This document shows, piece after piece, positions 58,100 through 64,000 of a DNA stretch of 64,000 nt. The first letter of the stretch is position 1. Each line of letters begins with the position of its first letter. The position numbers and the translations under genes are program-made. This DNA comes from Seriola aureovittata (lineage: Eukaryota; Chordata; Actinopteri; Carangiformes; Carangidae). The notes below the pieces were generated by a model, which saw only the letters and a list, made by a program, of their open reading frames with translations, was not told the DNA's origin and did no database searches. The stretch spans positions 1,879,501 through 1,943,500 of the forward strand of contig NC_079386.1 in assembly GCF_021018895.1 (NCBI RefSeq), in the 5' to 3' direction.

Positions 58100-60690
58100 A
58101 AAATCAATTAATTCATTATTCTGGTGAGTACTGTGTCATCAAGATGGTGAGAGCTATGACAGTAAAACCTGACATGTAATAAACTGTACATTTTCATTAA
58201 CTGCTGAGATCGGGGAATGCAGCGATGTCTGCAAGAGGAGGTTGGATGGGACAGGAAACATGAGCAGTCACATGATCAGACACGTAAACAAAGCCACAGG
58301 ATAATTAAACGTATAAAACAAAACAAAGATGAACAGTAAAATTATTACCCAAACTATCCTTTCTTAACATTACAAATGGTGCCTGCACAACTCTGTAGCT
58401 TCAATATGTTGGACAAACTGTGCTTTTATAGCCCAATGTGTAATAAACATTAGACTTCACATGGGATTAAAATACACAACACTACACAAGAAATCACATC
58501 ATCACACTACACAACTTTATTTCCAAGCCACTTGGTCAAATGTTACCACGGAAACCTTTTTCACATGCTAAGATATAGCATCTGATGACCTGTGAGTCTA
58601 GTTGGTGAGCTACTGTTGCTGGGATGCTAGCTAATGTTGTTGCTAGCTAGCAATAGCTCGCCTGCCAGGCTTGCTACATACCAGTCAGAAGACCTGTTAG
58701 CCTGGTCAATAACCAGACAATAAGCTGTCAGACAATAAATTGTCTGGTTAGCAACTAGGCTAGCAAGTGACATAAATGATGAGGAGGTTAATCGTTATGA
58801 TTCATGAGAAGCTTTTCTCCAGCGGAACAAGGTTAAATAAAACAGGGTGGTGTGACAGAGCTAATATGACAGCTCCTCTATCCATTTTTGTTTTGTGTTG
58901 AAAACCAGTGGGGAGGTTAGGGGAGACTGGGGAGCAAGAAGTCTTATTTCTCCAATCAGAAACATGCTACAGTGACGACACTCAGTTAGAGCCTCCCTTC
59001 CACCAGGAAGACAGAAGACACATTCAACATCTGCTGCTGCATTTACTGAAAACTTGGAAACCTGAGCTTTTTGAATGAATTGAAACTTACTGAGTTTGAA
59101 TCGTTGTTTTGTCGACTTCTAAGTCACATGGGTCGCATGTGTCAAGGTCAGTGTGTCTAGCTAGCACATGATGTTCTGTCATGGCTGACAGGGTGGAGAT
59201 GGTTGCAACAAGGTATTGTAATTTTCCCGTGGCTCAGCAGCACAAATCACAGCAGACCACACAACAGTGTTTTTCAACATTTTAAATAATACTATAATGT
59301 TACTGTATATTATATGATTGTAAATTTTCAGAATACTTTACGTTTTGAGATTAAAATCAAATGTTATTTTGTGAAATTTAATGTATTTTTAATACATGAA
59401 ATTCTGCAACTGTCCCTGACCGTGTTGCAACTGTCCGCAGGGTTGGTTTCAGTTGTAATGTCTGAATTTTTCCATTCAAATAAATATGTAGTGAATGATC
59501 TGTCATATGTAACCATCTTTACATGGTATAGGTCATTAGCAGACAGATGGAAGTTTAATATATACGTTTAGTTGGTCTTTTAGTAACTGAGAGAAATGCA
59601 AGTGTTGCAACCATCCCTATTCTCCCTTATAGTACAGGCCAAATGATTTCAAACTGCATAAAGCCTCACATAATGGAATAACTCAGGCTGGAAACAACAA
59701 CATATGGAAAAAGATCATTTAAGTAAAAATAGATTCACTGGTTCCAGCTTTTCCAGTTTGATGATTTGCTGCTTTTCTAAGTGTAAATTGAATGCATTTG
59801 GGTTTTGGACTGTTGCTTAAACAAACTGATGTCACTTTGGGATTTGAACTTTATTTTGACATTTTATGGGTTTGGCGAATCAGAAGGAAATGAAACATCT
59901 GTAACACATGTTTGAATATGATCATTTAGCTTGACTTTAAAACAACCAGTCAAATGTTATGTCTGTAAAACTGAACAGATACTATCAATGGTTTTGATAT
60001 TGCAGCTCAGTTCCCTCTCCATCCTGTTTTTCTTGGACGGTTGTGGTCCTCTTTTCTTTTTATGGCTTCCCTCTCCTTCACTCTCTCACCACCCACTCCA
60101 GGGGAAGGGCGAGTGAGTGTGGAGTGTGTGGGAGAGAGAGAGAGAGAGAGGGAGAGAAAGAGTCAAATTTGTCTCTTGCAGAAACAAATGAACAGAGAGC
60201 TAAATATACTACAGCTGACAAATGAACTCTGCAGTGAATTATGGCCTCATGACAAAACACTATTTGTCCTTTTCAACCTGTTTCAATACAGATTTTCCAC
60301 CGTCTCTGCATCTGTTCTTGGTCACTGGATCTGACATGGAGCCGTGTCTTTAATCAGACATGTAACTGTACATTTGCTTGTGTATGTTTTCATATTTGAG
60401 AGCATCAGAGAGCCAGAGAGCACGTCTGCTCCACGTTATGTAACACTTCATATTGTACAAATCCTACAGGCTAGTGTTATGAACTTTCATCTTACCCTCC
60501 CCCACTGCCAGATCCAGCCTCCACTCTTTCCATTTTTCTGCTCACATTTGGTTTCATTCATTTTTTTTTTTATTTTTGCTTTTCTTTATATCACCTGGGA
60601 TGTTCTCAACTGATATTTTCAGGTGAATGTAACCTAGTTCTAGGCCTCTGTCTCACCCACATCTCATTTTATATTTTGTTTTTAACATGT
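58100..60690. other. Gene-free stretch right of peli3
   Basis: No coding exon or RNA gene is seen. A 10-bp inverted repeat AACCAGACAA/TTGTCTGGTT occurs at 58711-58749. The ORFs are short and unsupported. Confidence 0.45.
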
Positions 60691-60699
60691 TTCTATGTT

Positions 60700-60800
60700 C
60701 TTTTCTATTGGTGTATGTAATTTCTTTGTTGTAAAGCCCTTTTAGCTGCATTTTTGTATGAAAGGTGCTATACAAATAAAGTTTATTATTATTAAGTTTA
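60700..60800 (+). mobile_element. Retroposon 3' tail (GGTGCTATACAAATAAAGTT)
   Basis: GTAAAGCCCTTTTAGCTGC, AAGGTGCTATACAAATAAAG and TTTATTATTATTA form a 3' end widely seen in fish LINE/SINE families. Only the tail is recognisable. Confidence 0.55.
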
Positions 60801-60809
60801 TTTTAAAAA

Positions 60810-62180
60810 TGTATGGTGTTGACCAGTCAGAGCTTGGTAGGACTAAGACTGGGGACTGTAGCTAGCTTGGGTTGCCTTGCTGTATTTATGAAACACAGGG
60901 ATATGAAATATTGCTAGGTGTGGATGAGATCAATATATCTGTCCATTTTGTTGTAAAATAACTGTAGGAGTGTGCCTGTATTACACATCCATACAGTATT
61001 ATATAGACCCTCCCTGACTAATAAATATCTTTCGAAACTGCAAATCCACAGAATTTCCTCAATGTCCTAATATTTTGTTGTAAAAATCCTTTAAATTGAT
61101 ATTATTCTTCACTTGTTATAACTTGTTACACTTGTTATGTCAGCCGCTGTTAACAACTATCACAGCTTCTGTGTCGACTGGAAGTGAAGTTGGTGGGATG
61201 GATATGTCGCTGACTACGATGCTGATGTGATCTTAACTTTCACACCAAATGTACAAGTTTGACATTGTGCAGAGAAAAAACATTATTTCCATGACAGATA
61301 TCGGCTGCAGCACAGCACCATGGCTGAGCGAACACAGTCCTGATCTTCCACAGTCTTCTTAACTTTGACCCTAAATACACTGGCCACCACAATACATCTG
61401 TAATGAGAATCTGCCACGGTAATAATTAGATTGAGAGGTTTAGGTTTATCGTGCTGCTGAATGACAAAAGTTTCTACGATGATGATGATTTGATAAGAAG
61501 TCTTAACTTTTATATAGATGTGCACTGAAATGATGGTTATTGATGTTCATAATGTTGTTGATGGATCATGATAATGGAGATGTGTCATTCCCTTCACAAA
61601 CATCTCTGAATATTAATACACATTCAAGATGATATGACACTGTATGACATCAACTCTAGTGGCATTCATAATTATATTAATACAACACGACCATAATATA
61701 ACATCAGGTCCTACTATTGTCTAAACCAGAGGATCAGACATATACCTCTTTATAGTTACTGAAACTAACAGCCGTGTTTCTGAGAGAAATAACAAAGATG
61801 GAAATGTTACATAGTACAAACAAATGAAATTTGCCTACTGTCACTTTAGGACCCACAACAGTCTAACGTAACATACCAGAATCATAAAAGGGAGGACAAC
61901 AAGGAGAGGAGGCATTCCTCTTAGACTTTAATATATACTCAAAAAAATGAAACAAACAATACAAAAATGTGTATAATAATTTCAGACATCGCACAGTAGC
62001 TATGTAAAGCTAGGTAACGTTACCAGGATCATCATCAGCAAAGTCCAGCACTGTAATCAAAAAGCTCTGTGAGGCGAAGCTAAAAGCTAAAATTACACTA
62101 ATGATAACTCACCTGTTTACATTTTTATATGGCTTAAAGTTATGTATAATTGAGGGTGCAGCCTCTTTGAGTGACAGGTG
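60810..62180. other. Gene-free stretch
   Basis: AT-rich sequence without an exon, RNA gene or clear repeat that I can support. Confidence 0.45.
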
Positions 62181-62185
62181 GGTGA

Positions 62186-62400
62186 GCATATGCTTGCCAC
62201 AAAGCAGCAACGTTACACTCCACACGTGCCCCTCCTCTTTGGCCATTTTTGGATTAGCTGGGAGTTAGGGGCGGAGTCAGACACTGCCAAGATGCCTACG
62301 GTAGAGCAGCGCACTCTGAGCTTCAACGCCGCTCTTCAGAAACCTGTGGGTGACATCAAAGAGGCTATGCCCATCTTACATACAGTCTATGGTTCACCAT
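62186..62400 (+). repeat. Dispersed repeat pair, copy 2
   Basis: GAGTCAGACACTGCCAAGA, GAGCAGC, TCTGAGCTTCAA, CGCTCTTCAGAAACC and ATACAGTCTATGG align with 10480-10690 in receptor intron 3. Confidence 0.65.
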
Positions 62401-62800
62401 CTTTTAGTGTTGTTAGCATGCTAATAATTAGCACTAAACACAGACTGGATTAGTTTTTGAAGGTATATGTCAAATGGACAAAAAAATATTATGAATGCTA
62501 TGATTGTATACAGTCTGCAGCATGCTAGTAAGCTGCCTTACTGTATTACCTGCATCATTAATCTGTATGTTCAGTGCAAACCTTACATCATCTAGAAGTT
62601 TCTCTCCATGATAAGAAACCCATCCAGTATTATGTAGCTAGCAACTGTGATATATTAGTGTGAGTGTGTGTGTGCGTGTCTGCTGCAGTGCTGTGATGGA
62701 GTATGTGTCCTGCAGTCCTGTCTGCTCCTAAATATCCCTGCTGTCTGAGACGCAATAAGCCCATACGAAATGAGGGAAAAGAGCAAGAATGGAAATGCTC

Positions 62801-62802
<2 letters not shown>

Positions 62803-62833
<31 letters not shown>
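62803..62833 (+). repeat. (GA)n microsatellite
   Basis: About 15 GA units. Confidence 0.9.
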
Positions 62834-62836
<3 letters not shown>

Positions 62837-62839
62837 CAC

Positions 62840-64000
62840 CTGTAGCACTCATCAGGTCTAATCTGAACAGTCCCGGGAGGCCAGGTCACGTGACTTTGTT
62901 TGTAGACCAGCCTCACAGCCTCAGTGGAGACGAAGGTGAAAGGAAATGTTTGAGACTCTCACCTTTGTTCTCTCCTCTCAACATTAAGCACAAGTCACTG
63001 CCCTTCAGACAGCTGAGAGAGAAGCCAACATACCACCCAAACTAATGAGCCGCCATCATGGCCTCCTGAAGGTCACCATCAGGGTTTCTGGAGTGATGCT
63101 GAGACTTTATGATGATATTTAATATCAATGAAGGGACAATCAGTAAGATATTTGTGGTCCTGTAGCTCAAAGGATGAAGGATGAGATGTCTAAGTGACAT
63201 CTAATGACCCGACAATTATTTGGTGCTGAGATCTCAGCTTCGGGCTCAGTGTTACACCATATGGTTACATCATGCTTGTTGCTATGCAACATCAAGTATG
63301 ACAACAGCTTCTGAGCTGCCTCACAGAGCACCACACTTGGTGATTGTGATAACTGGAAATAAGTCAGCATTTTTGAACCGTGCGGTTCCAGAAAATAAAG
63401 ATCATGGGTAAAAATACACCGGCTGATGTCACCTCCACAAATGAAATGAAAGTGAGCTGAGGTAAAAGGTTTGGATTTAACAGTGCTGCTGGCAGCCAAA
63501 AAACCAAAACAAAATCGTAAATCATAACCTTAATGACCTAAATTAAAGGATATTTCCAGTAAATTACAACTTGGGTTCTGCTGCTAACAATCACTAACTG
63601 CAGGAAGTAAAATTTGAAGCAGGAAGTTGGTTTGTAAACTGTGTTGGATTCTGACAATGGGAACTCTGGGTAATAACTTTACTGTTTGTCATCGTTTTTT
63701 TTTTTTTCCAAATAAGTTTGGCTAACCTTGGGGTTTGTTTACAACCTGTCTGATCGTCTGACTGCTTGTGTTTCTAAGAATAGTCCACCCAGCAAGTTGA
63801 AAGGTCACCTAACTCCGCCTCTATCTGCTACCTCCAACTGTCTGTCAAAAAGCTACAGATGAGGACATTGTTTGCAAAGTAAAAATAAGTAGAGCTCCTA
63901 CAGCAGCACTGCTTCTTGAAGGGGCCACTATAATTTGCAAGATGAGGATCACCTGACCAGCTAGCAAGATTCTCCACCGGTACTGATTATCTTACAGTAT
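62840..64000. other. Right end of the window, no gene seen
   Basis: No ORF with splice or family support on either strand. A poly-T run lies at 63696-63708. Confidence 0.45.

Overview
The window is nuclear DNA from a ray-finned fish, most likely a perciform-type teleost. It has split genes with consensus GT-AG introns, very abundant dinucleotide arrays, and several dispersed repeats of the kinds typical of teleost genomes. Four protein-coding genes can be read, and in three of them every coding exon joins in phase.

Layout. (1) 1031-1124 (+) is the last coding exon of an EHBP1/EHBP1L1-type gene ending in a CaaX box; the rest of that gene lies to the left. (2) 5317-18959 (+) is a complete 15-exon receptor tyrosine kinase of 902 residues. 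Its extracellular half is Eph-receptor-like (signal peptide, ephrin-receptor ligand-binding fold, Cys-rich module, one FN3), and its transmembrane-to-kinase half is TAM-like (AXL/MERTK/TYRO3). (3) 21062-31351 (+) is a complete six-exon Rab1 GTPase of 201 residues, closest to RAB1B, with a ZNF143/YY1/CRE-like promoter cluster just upstream. (4) 52425-38519 (-) is a complete six-coding-exon Pellino E3 ubiquitin ligase, PELI3, of 472 residues, convergent with rab1b. From 52454 to 64000 I see no convincing coding exon. That stretch probably holds the 5' noncoding part of peli3, with a possible promoter near 57082-57098, plus repeats.

EHBP1L1, RAB1B and PELI3 all lie in human 11q13, and EHBP1, RAB1A and PELI1 in human 2p14-p15, so the window is one half of an ancient duplicated block. 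The receptor sits between ehbp1l1 and rab1b and is the main discovery candidate. Its ectodomain keeps Eph exon sizes and its kinase keeps TAM motifs such as KWLAMES and a YxxxYY activation loop, so it looks like an exon-shuffled Eph-TAM hybrid. The four genes do not form one pathway: they suggest membrane trafficking (EHBP1L1, Rab1), innate signalling (Pellino) and cell-surface signalling (the receptor).

The noncoding part is rich in mobile-element debris: a TA-flanked inverted-repeat element holding a tRNA-like SINE head and about 65 GA units; three copies of a second TIR element; a retrotransposon ORF relic; several dispersed repeat families; an exact 80-bp minisatellite; and a 29-bp near-perfect hairpin in rab1b intron 1.
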